Below, piece after piece: positions 24,813 to 35,356 of a DNA stretch of 60,582 bases (position 1 is the first letter of the stretch; the number at the start of each line of letters is the position of its first letter). A program made the translations under genes and the position numbers. The notes beneath the pieces were generated by a model. That model saw nothing but the letters and a program-made list of their open reading frames with translations. It did not search any database and was not told the DNA's origin. Source of the DNA: Erysipelatoclostridium sp. AM42-17 (GTDB lineage Bacteria; Bacillota_I; Bacilli_A; Erysipelotrichales; Coprobacillaceae); assembly GCF_003480255.1 (NCBI RefSeq), contig NZ_QUIN01000012.1:1-60582 (forward strand). Reading direction: 5' to 3'.

Positions 24813-27161
24813 TATTATGACATGATTTGTTTTATCTTTCCCTTGATACATCAAATCATCTGCCTGTTTTAAAGCATCACTTACATGATGGACACCATGA
24901 ACACCACCGATTGTTACTGATAAATGAATATCAGGGTAGTCATTTATGGTTTCATTTTTAACTGTATTTAAAATGATGTTCAATCTTTCCTTAAATGTTT
25001 CTTGAACCATATTTTGGAAAACCAATATAAATTCATCGCCACCATAACGAATTAATAAATCATCATCCCGAATACATGATTTAATTGCACTTGCCATATG
25101 TTGTAAAGCTAAATCTCCAACAGCATGACCATAATGATCATTAATATGTTTAAAGTTATCCCCATCAATCATTGCTATTGCATCAATAGTATCAATATGC
25201 TTTACAACTTCTTCATAATATCTTCTACTATAACATCCTGTTAAGATATCTGTATAGAATTGACGATTATATTGAGAAATCTTTTCCATAAACTTCGTAT
25301 GACCGTGTGCACTTAGTAAAATTTCTTCCTTCGTTTTACAAATAATTTCTAAAACCCATGGTTGATTATCAATCTCAATATATTCAGCAATCACACCATA
25401 AACATCATGATCAATAAATTCCAACTTAACTGCTTGTCCTTTTTTATCATAAGAATGGCATGAAACACAACTACGACAAGCATGATCATGATTCCAAAAT
25501 TCGTTGCATTTTTCTGTAGATTCTTCTATTCCTTGACTCGTAATCTTTACCACTTTTTGATTATGAATATCAACCAATCTTACATGATCAAAAATTTTCT
25601 TTAATTGTTCAATAATATCTAAAGCTTCTGTAAAAGAACATTTTAAAATATGTTGATTTTGATTTAATTCAACAATTTCACTTTCATTTAAACATGTAAT
25701 ATTTCCAATGACACCTGCATATTGTTGATTTTCCCATAAAGAATCCGCATGAATTTTATACCAATTCTTAGTATGATTGAATTCTAATTGAAATTTCATT
25801 TCAACAGTGGTATGTAAACTGTCAGTTTGTCGTAACTTAGAAACTAATTTTTTTATGTTTGATTTTGTTAAAAAAGACTGATCATCATTAGCAGGATGAA
25901 CAATAACTTGATCTAATCCTAAACTTGCAGCTCCTCTAGAAGAAATATAAACCGTATCATCAGCCAAATCATATTTGAAAGTAATTCCCAACTGTTGCTC
26001 TATAGGAAGATGTGATTTAGATTCAATTTGGCTTATATCCTTAGTGAGTTGATTTTCAACAATTTCATCAGTGATTTTTGAAACAACCTGACCATCCACT
26101 CTTACATAATCATTTTCTAATTCCCTTTGGATAACTTCTTCTATATCACATAAACAATCTAGCAATAATGGATTAAATGTTCCACATTGCCCATTTAAAA
26201 TCATTTCCATTGCCTGTTTATGACTATAAGCTTTTTTATAGCATCTTTCACTCGTTAAAGCATCATATACATCAGCTAAAGCTACAACTTGTGCCCAAAT
26301 AGGAATTTCTTCACCCGTTAAACCATCAGGATATCCTCTACCATCATAACGTTCATGATGCCATCGACAAATATCATAAGCATATCTAAGCATCGCATCA
26401 TTTTTATAACTAGGAATTTGTTGAATCATATTAGCACCAATAAGTGAATGTCCTTTAATGATTTCAAATTCTTCAGCAGTTAATCGCCCTGGTTTATTTA
26501 ATATTTTGTCATCTATTGATATTTTTCCAATATCATGTAACGCCGAAGCTGTACTAATCAATAAAACATGATATTCATCTATTTGATATTGATCTGTTTT
26601 TTGAATTAAATACATTAATAACATTTTAGTAAGCGACTGAATATGTTGAACATGTAAACCACTTTCACCATTTCTAAATTCAACAATATTAGCAAGAACC
26701 TTAATCAGCATACTATTATTATCTACTCTTTGTTGTACTTGGTCTTCAACTAAATTAAGTAATTTCTTTTGTTTTTGATATAACCTAATCGTATTAGAAA
26801 TACGTCGCATAATAATATACTTTTCAAATGGTCTTGTGATGTAGTCTGTTGCCCCTAACTCATAAGCTCTTTCTACAGTTGATGAAGCTCCTTCAGAAGA
26901 AATCATAATAACTGGAATATAATCTATAAAATGAAGTCGATTCATCTCTTCAAGAACTTCATATCCATCGACTCCAGGCATAATAATATCCAATAACACC
27001 AAATCAATACGAGCATCTTGCTCTTTTATAATATTTAAAGCATCTACTCCATTAGTAGCTTCAATCACATTATATCGATCATTTAACAATTCATATAAAA
27101 CTAATCTATTTAATTGTGAATCATCAACAATTAAAATAGTAGATTTAATCTTTTCGTCCAT
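24795..27161 (-). CDS. Response regulator with HD-GYP and GGDEF domains (c-di-GMP turnover)
   Basis: A 788-residue signalling protein. REC (about 7-125): acidic pair D13/D14, phosphoacceptor D58, but the nearly invariant Lys of the KPF motif is Arg110 (TRPF). HD-GYP phosphodiesterase (about 150-345): H209-D210, HHERYDGRGYP at 268-278. A PAS-like region (about 385-500), then a four-cysteine stretch (C552, C562, C565, C568) of the kind seen in clostridial PAS-linked cyclases. GGDEF diguanylate cyclase (about 635-785): GGDEF 707-711. Making and degrading domains in one protein suggest signal-dependent switching. The RBS is AAGGAG; no partner kinase is adjacent. Confidence 0.92.
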   Translation of the reverse strand: MDEKIKSTILIVDDSQLNRLVLYELLNDRYNVIEATNGVDALNIIKEQDARIDLVLLDIIMPGVDGYEVLEEMNRLHFIDYIPVIMISSEGASSTVERAYELGATDYITRPFEKYIIMRRISNTIRLYQKQKKLLNLVEDQVQQRVDNNSMLIKVLANIVEFRNGESGLHVQHIQSLTKMLLMYLIQKTDQYQIDEYHVLLISTASALHDIGKISIDDKILNKPGRLTAEEFEIIKGHSLIGANMIQQIPSYKNDAMLRYAYDICRWHHERYDGRGYPDGLTGEEIPIWAQVVALADVYDALTSERCYKKAYSHKQAMEMILNGQCGTFNPLLLDCLCDIEEVIQRELENDYVRVDGQVVSKITDEIVENQLTKDISQIESKSHLPIEQQLGITFKYDLADDTVYISSRGAASLGLDQVIVHPANDDQSFLTKSNIKKLVSKLRQTDSLHTTVEMKFQLEFNHTKNWYKIHADSLWENQQYAGVIGNITCLNESEIVELNQNQHILKCSFTEALDIIEQLKKIFDHVRLVDIHNQKVVKITSQGIEESTEKCNEFWNHDHACRSCVSCHSYDKKGQAVKLEFIDHDVYGVIAEYIEIDNQPWVLEIICKTKEEILLSAHGHTKFMEKISQYNRQFYTDILTGCYSRRYYEEVVKHIDTIDAIAMIDGDNFKHINDHYGHAVGDLALQHMASAIKSCIRDDDLLIRYGGDEFILVFQNMVQETFKERLNIILNTVKNETINDYPDIHLSVTIGGVHGVHHVSDALKQADDLMYQGKDKTNHVIIKNENS

Positions 27162-27249
27162 ATGATCGCTCCTTCCATAAAAAACACTTACCTTTTATAT
27201 ATTATACCCTTTTATGTCAAGAATTGCGATAGGAAGTCAACCTTGAAAA

Positions 27250-28008
27250 CTATTTAATTTTTAATTGTTCAAAGTAATAACGAGGTTTATTATTACTCTT
27301 TTTACCATATTCAATAGCTTTTACAGGACAATAACATATACAAGCCATACAATGTGTACAGTTTTTATTCCAAACTGGTTTTCCATTTATTAATTTAATA
27401 TTATTTAACGGACATTTTTTTGCACATTGACCACATCCAGTACATCGCTTATCTACCAAAAATGCATTAGCCTTAACGAAGAAACGATAAAAAACAGGAT
27501 TAACTGGTCCACTCATAAAACGGTCATAAAGATTGTTTCGTGGTATTGGAAATGGCTTTTCTGCTTTAATAAAAGTAATTGCATTTTCAATATACGGTAC
27601 TGCTTTTTCTACGATTTGTTTTGTTTCATTAACTTGTGGTGCATTAAACATTGCAATATAGTTTTCTGGCATAATAATTTGCATTGTGCCCATGTATTGT
27701 AATTGTTTATCGCAAGCAATCCGTCTGTTATATTTTGCGGCATTGCCAATTTCACCACCGCAATCCATAACAAACCAAATTCGCTTTGCTCCTAATAACT
27801 TTGTACTTAAAAGCCAGTTTGATACTATGCGTGGTATTCGCCATGCATAAGTGGGCACAACCACAATTACATGACAGCCTGTTTGTAATGGTGAATAATC
27901 ATTTTCTTCAATTTTGACATTTAAATCAATGATAGTATCTTCTAGGGTCTCAGCTATTTTCTTAGCAATATAACGACTATTACCCGTTCCCGAAAAACAA
28001 AAAATCAT
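27250..28008 (-). CDS. EFR1-type flavodoxin-ferredoxin protein
   Basis: A 252-residue protein with an N-terminal flavodoxin-like fold (FSGTGNSRYIAKKI binds FMN phosphate) and two C-terminal 4Fe-4S motifs, CTGCGQCAKKCP (about 194-205) and CTHCMACICYCP (about 218-229). This is the EFR1 ferrodoxin layout, an electron carrier of anaerobes that could couple flavin and iron-sulfur redox. The reaction partner is unknown. RBS GAGGAAGG precedes the ATG. It is a single gene with no clear operon partner. Confidence 0.88.
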   Translation of the reverse strand: MIFCFSGTGNSRYIAKKIAETLEDTIIDLNVKIEENDYSPLQTGCHVIVVVPTYAWRIPRIVSNWLLSTKLLGAKRIWFVMDCGGEIGNAAKYNRRIACDKQLQYMGTMQIIMPENYIAMFNAPQVNETKQIVEKAVPYIENAITFIKAEKPFPIPRNNLYDRFMSGPVNPVFYRFFVKANAFLVDKRCTGCGQCAKKCPLNNIKLINGKPVWNKNCTHCMACICYCPVKAIEYGKKSNNKPRYYFEQLKIK

Positions 28009-28084
28009 ATCGTCTTACACCTTCCTCTCATTTTATATACACTAAAAAACATATGCTTAAATTTACTTTTATTATATCATTTTA

Positions 28085-28119
28085 ATAAAAAAGAGCATTC
28101 GATATCCTCGTGTATGCTC
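28085..28119 (-). terminator. Terminator after rRNA methyltransferase gene
   Basis: On the minus strand GAGCATAC.CGA pairs with TCG.ATGCTC, followed by TTTTTTATT. About 40 bases after the stop codon. Confidence 0.75.
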
Positions 28120-28162
28120 CCTATATATTACATTAATCAATATTGCCATCTATTTTCCATGA

Positions 28163-29368
28163 TTACTTTGCATCAACAATTTGGAAAATATAAAATTTTA
28201 AATATGATGTTTCTTCCATGGTCCATAATATTGGATGATCAGCATTTTGTTGAGTTACTGAAACTTGTTTTAAAGTCACATGCGCTTCTTGGGCAGCATC
28301 TTTTAACATTTGTTCAAAATGACTTGTTTCCATAAAACGTGAACAACTACATGTAAGCAAATAACCGTCATTCTTTAATAACTCCATCGCTCTTTTATTA
28401 ATTCTTTTATATCCTTGATAAGCATGATTAATTGTTCTTCTTGATTTAGTAAAAGCAGGTGGATCTAAAACAATGATATCGTATTGTCCTTGTTGACATT
28501 GATCTAAATAATCAAAAACATCTGCTTGAATAAATGACATTCTCTTTTCTAAATGATTTAGTTTAGCATTAGCTAAACCTTGATCTAAAGCTACTTGAGA
28601 AACATCAACAGCATCTACATGTTTCGCATTTCCTAAAGCTGCATTTAATGCAAATCCTCCAGTATGACTAAAACAGTCTAATACTGTTTTACCAAAAGCC
28701 ATATTTCTTAATAAAACACGATTAGATTTTTGATCTAAGAAATAGCCTGTTTTTTGACCATTTTCTACATCTACATTTAATTTTAACCCATTTTCATTAA
28801 TGATTGTTTTAGTGGGTACCGGTTGTTTCCAATACCCTTTATACATCTTTAATCCTTCTTTTTGACGTACTTGAATATCATTTCTTTCATAAATTCCTTT
28901 AACATCTTGACCATCTTCTCTTAATGTTTCTAATAATAAATCATAAATTTCATCTTTGATTTGTTCTAAACCATAAGAACTAATTTGACAAACTAAAATA
29001 TCATTATATCGATCTACTGTAAGACCAGGTAACTGATCAGCTTCCCCAAATACTAAACGACAATTAGTTAAATTATCTTTTTCTACTGTTTTTCTAAAAT
29101 CATAAGCTTTTTGTATTCTAGATTTAAAAAATTGATGATTAATAACTTCATTTTGATTTTTAGATAAAATACGTACTGTAATATGACTTTCCTTAGATAA
29201 AAAACCTGTTCCCATATAACGATTTGATGTTGTCATAATATCAACTAAGATCCCATTTTCTAAACTTTCATCAACAATAGCGTTATTTTTATACATCCAC
29301 ATTTGACCTTTATCAAGCCATTTTTCCCCTTCAGGACTTAAATATACAATTGGATACTCTCTTTTCAT
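28163..29368 (-). CDS. RlmI-like class I SAM-dependent rRNA methyltransferase
   Basis: A 401-residue protein with an N-terminal PUA-like domain (about 1-75) and a C-terminal Rossmann methyltransferase domain. The SAM motif is LDCFSHTGGFALNAA (about 222-236), the acidic loop is DAVDVS, and the catalytic loop is VLDPPAF with a later TCSCS containing the cysteine used by m5C enzymes. This matches RlmI/YwbD proteins that methylate 23S rRNA cytosine. Exact target base not provable here. Monocistronic, with its own terminator downstream. Confidence 0.85.
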   Translation of the reverse strand: MKREYPIVYLSPEGEKWLDKGQMWMYKNNAIVDESLENGILVDIMTTSNRYMGTGFLSKESHITVRILSKNQNEVINHQFFKSRIQKAYDFRKTVEKDNLTNCRLVFGEADQLPGLTVDRYNDILVCQISSYGLEQIKDEIYDLLLETLREDGQDVKGIYERNDIQVRQKEGLKMYKGYWKQPVPTKTIINENGLKLNVDVENGQKTGYFLDQKSNRVLLRNMAFGKTVLDCFSHTGGFALNAALGNAKHVDAVDVSQVALDQGLANAKLNHLEKRMSFIQADVFDYLDQCQQGQYDIIVLDPPAFTKSRRTINHAYQGYKRINKRAMELLKNDGYLLTCSCSRFMETSHFEQMLKDAAQEAHVTLKQVSVTQQNADHPILWTMEETSYLKFYIFQIVDAK

Positions 29369-29431
29369 ATGATTACCTACTTTCTATGCGCACCTATTCT
29401 AACAAATAATAAATCTTAATTCAATGATACA

Positions 29432-29458
29432 AAAAAGAAGTTATTTTTCATAACCTCT
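29432..29458 (-). terminator. Terminator after pfk
   Basis: On the minus strand GAGGTTAT pairs with ATAACTTC (one G.U), followed by TTTTTTG. Confidence 0.7.
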
Positions 29459-29459
29459 T

Positions 29460-30527
29460 TTAACCAAATGAAACACCCATTAACTTAGCCCCTGTTACCA
29501 CTTCGCCTTCAGGATCAACATATTTTAATTTACCTGCACTTTGAGCTAAAGGAATCGCCTTCACTTCTGTTTTATCTAAAACAACCAGCTTACCAAAATC
29601 TTGATTTAAAACAAGTCTTGCTCCTTCAATACCAAAGCGTGTTGCCATTAAACGATCATAACTGCTAGGTTGTCCACCACGTTGAACATGTCCTGCAAGC
29701 GATACACGAATCTCATTATCAAAATAACCTTCTAATTCTTTAGCTACTTCATAAGCCACCGACATCCCATTTCGACTCGCTACCTTAGCTTTATATTTCT
29801 TTTTAGTAAGAAGACTATCTTCTTTACTAATAGCGCCTTCAGCACAGGCAATCACAGCATAATTTTGACCCTTTTTTTGTCTTTCTTTAATTGCTTTTAC
29901 AATTCCTTTTATATCATAAGGTATCTCTGGCAATAAGATAACATCTGCACCTGATGCTAATCCGGAAGCTAAACAAATATGACCAACTCGATGTCCCATA
30001 ATTTCAACAACAAAAATACGGTCATGGCTTTCAGCCGTGGTTTGGATTTCATCTAAATATTGACTAGCAACATTAACAGCACTTTGAAAACCAAAGGTAT
30101 AATCTGTTCCCCATGTATCATTATCAATTGTTTTAGGTAAACCAATCACATTAAGTCCTTCTTGAGCTAACATATTGGCTGATTTTAAAGAACCATTCCC
30201 CCCTAAAACCACTAAACAATCTAATTTAAGTTTATTATATGTTTTTTTCATCGCTTCCACTTTGTCAAAGCCATCTTCAATGACTCTCATTTTTTTAAAA
30301 GGACAACGCGAAGTTCCTAAAATTGTTCCTCCAAGATTAAGAATATCTTCAAAATCTTCTTCTTTCATCTTTTTATATTGTCCTAACATCAGTCCTTTAT
30401 AACCTTTTAAAAAACCAATAATTTCAATATCTTTACTTTGACGATAAAGTGTTTTTGCTAGGCCACGCATTGTTGCATTAAGTGCTTGGCAATCACCACC
30501 ACTTGTTAAGATTCCAACTTTCATCAT
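29460..30527 (-). CDS. pfkA: 6-phosphofructokinase (GGNG variant)
   Basis: A 355-residue phosphofructokinase of glycolysis. GILTSGGD at residues 5-12 and PKTIDND (131-137) with the catalytic aspartate are conserved, as is the substrate loop IMGHRVGH. The Mg/ATP loop reads GGNGS (109-113), with Asn where ATP-PfkA has Asp103 (GGDGS) and PPi enzymes have GGDD. GGNG-type loops occur in a clostridial group, so it is probably functional, but the phosphoryl donor is uncertain. Two ATGs in tandem follow AGGAAGGA. It lies 11 bases downstream of ppk1, in one operon. Confidence 0.85.
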   Translation of the reverse strand: MMKVGILTSGGDCQALNATMRGLAKTLYRQSKDIEIIGFLKGYKGLMLGQYKKMKEEDFEDILNLGGTILGTSRCPFKKMRVIEDGFDKVEAMKKTYNKLKLDCLVVLGGNGSLKSANMLAQEGLNVIGLPKTIDNDTWGTDYTFGFQSAVNVASQYLDEIQTTAESHDRIFVVEIMGHRVGHICLASGLASGADVILLPEIPYDIKGIVKAIKERQKKGQNYAVIACAEGAISKEDSLLTKKKYKAKVASRNGMSVAYEVAKELEGYFDNEIRVSLAGHVQRGGQPSSYDRLMATRFGIEGARLVLNQDFGKLVVLDKTEVKAIPLAQSAGKLKYVDPEGEVVTGAKLMGVSFG

Positions 30528-30538
30528 CTCATTCCTTC

Positions 30539-32578
30539 CTACTTTACTTCATTTTTGAAAAAATATTCTTGGCTGTTCATCAATGCTTTTTTATTCTTTA
30601 CACGTTTATATTTTCCATCACTTTCTAACTGTGATGCTTTAACATTGTCTGACAACATAATATTAAACATATTGAGTAACATCTTTTTAAGTTTTGTATC
30701 AAGAACTGGCGCTGCTACTTCTACTCTTCTTTCTAGATTACGCGTCATTAAATCTGCTGAAGAAATATAAACCTTTGGATCATCTTTACCAAATATGTAA
30801 ATACGTGAATGTTCAAGATAGCGTCCAACAATAGAAATAACATGAATATTTTCAGTATATCCTTCTACACCTGGAATTAAACAACATATTCCTCTTACAA
30901 TCATATCAATCTTAACGCCAGCTTGACTGGCTTCAATTAATTTATCTATCATTTTACGACTTGTAAGAGCATTACATTTAAAACCTATATAAGCTTCTTT
31001 ACCTTCTTTAGCTAAAGCAATTTGTTCATCTATATGCACAAATATTTTAGAAATCATACAATGAGGCGCAACCATTAATAAATCAGTATGATTTTCAGTT
31101 TCTCCAAAACTTAAATGATTAAATACACCATTAATTTCTTCACCAATTTCTTGGTTTGCTGTCATTAATGATAAATCAGTATAAAGTTTAGATGTTTTTT
31201 CATTATAATTACCAGTACCAATTTGGCTAATGTATTTTACACTACCTTCTGTTTTATAAGTAATTAAACACAATTTAGAATGAACCTTTAATCCATCTAA
31301 TCCATAAATAACACGACATCCTGCTTCTTCTAATCGTTTAGACCAATCAATATTATTTTCTTCATCAAATCGTGCTCTTAACTCTACTAAAACAACCACT
31401 TCTTTTCCATTTTCTGCTGCTTTTATTAATGATTTAACAATTTTAGAATTTTTAGCAACACGATATAAAGTCATTTTAATACTTGCTACATTAGCATCAT
31501 GACTGGCTTCATCTAATAATCTTAAAAATGGTGACATAGATTCAAATGGATAACAAAGTAATAAATCATGTTTTAATATTTGTTTAATCATCGGAACTCT
31601 ATTATCTACTATTGAACTATTTCTTGATTCAAGACGTTTATAGAACATTTCAGGATGGATATATTTTAAATGATCTCTTAATTCACTAATAAAGCCAAAA
31701 TCTAACGGTGCTTCACTTTCAAACACTTGATTTTTCTTTAAATTTAAGAAATTCATTAACATCAATACTTCAACATCCTCTAATCCTGATGACATTTCTA
31801 AACGTACCGGACATAATTTACGTCTTTGTTTAATTAAAGTTTCCATCATTTCACGATAATCTTCATGTCCTTCTAATGAATGATCATCCTCATCAATATC
31901 TGCACTTCTCGTTACCCTAATGAGTCCTTTACTTTTTACAGTGTATTTAGAAAAAATATGGGAAACAAAATGTAAAATAATATCTTCTACTAAAATAAAT
32001 TTTCCTGGTTGACTAGGCACTGGTATGAGTCTTTCATCCATCGCATTAGAACATGAAACAATCCCCATTTTACGTTTACCTTTTTTAGATTCAAGACGAA
32101 CAACAGCATACATCTCACGATTATTAATAAATGGAAATGGTTGTCTTTTTGATATAACTTGAGGAGATATTAAAGGTAAAATTTCTCTTTCAAAGTAATC
32201 TTGAAAATAGCGACGATCTTCTTTACTCGTAATATCTTTATATTTTAAAACACTCATTCCTGATTCACTAAGTTGATTCATGGTTCTTTGATAAATACGA
32301 TCTTTTTTCTTATTTAAATAAGCTACTCTTTTAAAACATGCTTTTAATTGTTCTTCACCTGTCATCCCTGTTTTGTTATCCCTAGTATCAGGATAAAACA
32401 ACATTTGATCATAAAGTGATCCTATTCTTACCATAAAAAATTCATCTAAATTCGTTTGATAAATAGAAATAAAACTTAATTTTTCTGCTAAAGGAACACC
32501 TCGATCCTTTGCCTGCATTAATACACGATCATTAAACTTTAACCATGATAATTCTCTATTTTCTTTGCAATTATTCAT
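30539..32578 (-). CDS. ppk1: Polyphosphate kinase 1
   Basis: A 679-residue PPK1, which makes polyphosphate from ATP. The N-terminal ENRELSWLKFNDRVL is the family start. The two phospholipase D-like catalytic halves carry the autophosphorylated histidine in VHSKLCLIT and a second His in EHSRIYIFG. Length is normal. RBS GGGGGA before ATG. Co-transcribed with the phosphofructokinase gene 11 bases downstream, an unusual linkage of energy storage and glycolysis. Confidence 0.93.
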   Translation of the reverse strand: MNNCKENRELSWLKFNDRVLMQAKDRGVPLAEKLSFISIYQTNLDEFFMVRIGSLYDQMLFYPDTRDNKTGMTGEEQLKACFKRVAYLNKKKDRIYQRTMNQLSESGMSVLKYKDITSKEDRRYFQDYFEREILPLISPQVISKRQPFPFINNREMYAVVRLESKKGKRKMGIVSCSNAMDERLIPVPSQPGKFILVEDIILHFVSHIFSKYTVKSKGLIRVTRSADIDEDDHSLEGHEDYREMMETLIKQRRKLCPVRLEMSSGLEDVEVLMLMNFLNLKKNQVFESEAPLDFGFISELRDHLKYIHPEMFYKRLESRNSSIVDNRVPMIKQILKHDLLLCYPFESMSPFLRLLDEASHDANVASIKMTLYRVAKNSKIVKSLIKAAENGKEVVVLVELRARFDEENNIDWSKRLEEAGCRVIYGLDGLKVHSKLCLITYKTEGSVKYISQIGTGNYNEKTSKLYTDLSLMTANQEIGEEINGVFNHLSFGETENHTDLLMVAPHCMISKIFVHIDEQIALAKEGKEAYIGFKCNALTSRKMIDKLIEASQAGVKIDMIVRGICCLIPGVEGYTENIHVISIVGRYLEHSRIYIFGKDDPKVYISSADLMTRNLERRVEVAAPVLDTKLKKMLLNMFNIMLSDNVKASQLESDGKYKRVKNKKALMNSQEYFFKNEVK

Positions 32579-32670
32579 TCGTATTCCCCCCTATGATTCT
32601 ATTATACACTTTTATTGCCAAAATAGATTATATAACATCTGGTATTATGTGAACTATCAAGATTGTGTAA

Positions 32671-32696
32671 AGAAAAGGACTTATTTTAATAAGTCC

Positions 32697-32697
<1 letters not shown>
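32671..32697 (-). terminator. Terminator after GH1 pseudogene
   Basis: On the minus strand GGACTTATT pairs with AATAAGTCC, followed by TTTTCTTT. Confidence 0.7.
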
Positions 32698-34220
<1,523 letters not shown>

Positions 34221-34251
34221 TCACCATAGATGTAGCTTTCATTTTTTGAAA

Positions 34252-34281
34252 AAAAGCATCATTAAGATAACTTAATGATGC
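34252..34281 (-). terminator. Terminator after hydroxyacyl-CoA dehydrogenase gene
   Basis: A perfect 11-bp stem (34256-34266 with 34271-34281) and, on the minus strand, a T7 run. Confidence 0.88.
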
Positions 34282-34286
34282 CTATA

Positions 34287-35234
34287 TTATTTATATTTAT
34301 AGAACCCTTCTCCTGAAGCCATTCCTAGTTTTCCTTCATCTATATATTTCTTTAACATTTTAGCCATTCCTTTAAAATTATAAGGAGCTAAAAATGATGG
34401 AACCTTTAAGTACATAGAAACAATATTATAAGCTGTTGTTAAACCTACCGTATCTAAGATTTGGAATGGTCCTTTAGGTGCTCCTGTACCTAATGTCCAT
34501 GCTTGATCAATACTTTGAGGATCACTAATACCATTAACATATAAATCCATTCCTGAAAACAATAAAGGAACTAACATAGAATTTAATAAATAACCTGATT
34601 TTTCTTTCTTTACTGGTAAAGGAATCATACGTATCGCTTTAGCAAATTCCATGATTTCATCAAAATACTTTTGTTCAGTTTGTTTTTGTGCCATAACTTC
34701 TGTCATATTATTTTTCCAAATACTATTAGCAAAATGTAAAGATAAATATTTGTGAGGACGTTTTGTATACTTAGCAAACTTAGATGGCAACAATGTTGAA
34801 GAATTTGTCACAATAATTGTTTTTTCTGGTAACATATCTGCCATCTTTTTATAAATAGCTGTTTTTTGTTCAACATTCTCTGCCATTGATTCGATAATCA
34901 AATCTGCATCACTAACTGCTTTTTGTAAATCTAATTCTAGCTTAATTGAATCATAAGCATGATTTGCTTTTTCAATGCATTTATCAAAATCAAAGTCATC
35001 ATAATCACTAATTCCCATTGCCCAATTTTGAGAAGTCTTCCCTTCATCACTATTCATTAAAGCAATTGTTTCATGATAAACTTCTTTTAAATGATCTAAT
35101 TTAGGTTGACACCTACCAATACTCCCTTCACTTCTTAGCCATATTGTCACATCAAATCCACAATAAGCTGCCTGATAGGCAATTTGGCTTCCTAACACGC
35201 CACCACCAATAACGACTACTTTTTTTATATTCAT
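34287..35234 (-). CDS. 3-hydroxyacyl-CoA dehydrogenase-like NAD-binding protein
   Basis: A 315-residue dehydrogenase. The N-terminal Rossmann fold starts VVVIGGGVLGSQIAYQAA (GxGxxG type) and the C-terminal helical domain ends with GEGFYKYK. The catalytic His is in SLHFANS (about 162-168), and the following Asn/Glu are seen. It resembles 3-hydroxybutyryl-CoA dehydrogenase, which reduces acetoacetyl-CoA or oxidises 3-hydroxyacyl-CoA. No thiolase or crotonase genes are near, so a butyrate or fatty-acid pathway is not shown by context. Single gene with its own terminator. Confidence 0.85.
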   Translation of the reverse strand: MNIKKVVVIGGGVLGSQIAYQAAYCGFDVTIWLRSEGSIGRCQPKLDHLKEVYHETIALMNSDEGKTSQNWAMGISDYDDFDFDKCIEKANHAYDSIKLELDLQKAVSDADLIIESMAENVEQKTAIYKKMADMLPEKTIIVTNSSTLLPSKFAKYTKRPHKYLSLHFANSIWKNNMTEVMAQKQTEQKYFDEIMEFAKAIRMIPLPVKKEKSGYLLNSMLVPLLFSGMDLYVNGISDPQSIDQAWTLGTGAPKGPFQILDTVGLTTAYNIVSMYLKVPSFLAPYNFKGMAKMLKKYIDEGKLGMASGEGFYKYK

Positions 35235-35317
35235 AATTTATTCCTCCTACTTTTATCTTATCATTTTGTGAAATATTTAACAAAACATTAATCATAAATC
35301 AATTTGAACTTCATAAC

Positions 35318-35353
35318 AAAAAAAGGTCTAAATCTTTCGATTTAGACCTTCAT
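35318..35353 (-). terminator. Terminator after yhgE/pip gene
   Basis: On the minus strand AAGGTCTAAATC pairs with GATTTAGACCTT, followed by TTTTTG. Confidence 0.88.
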
Positions 35354-35356
35354 TTT

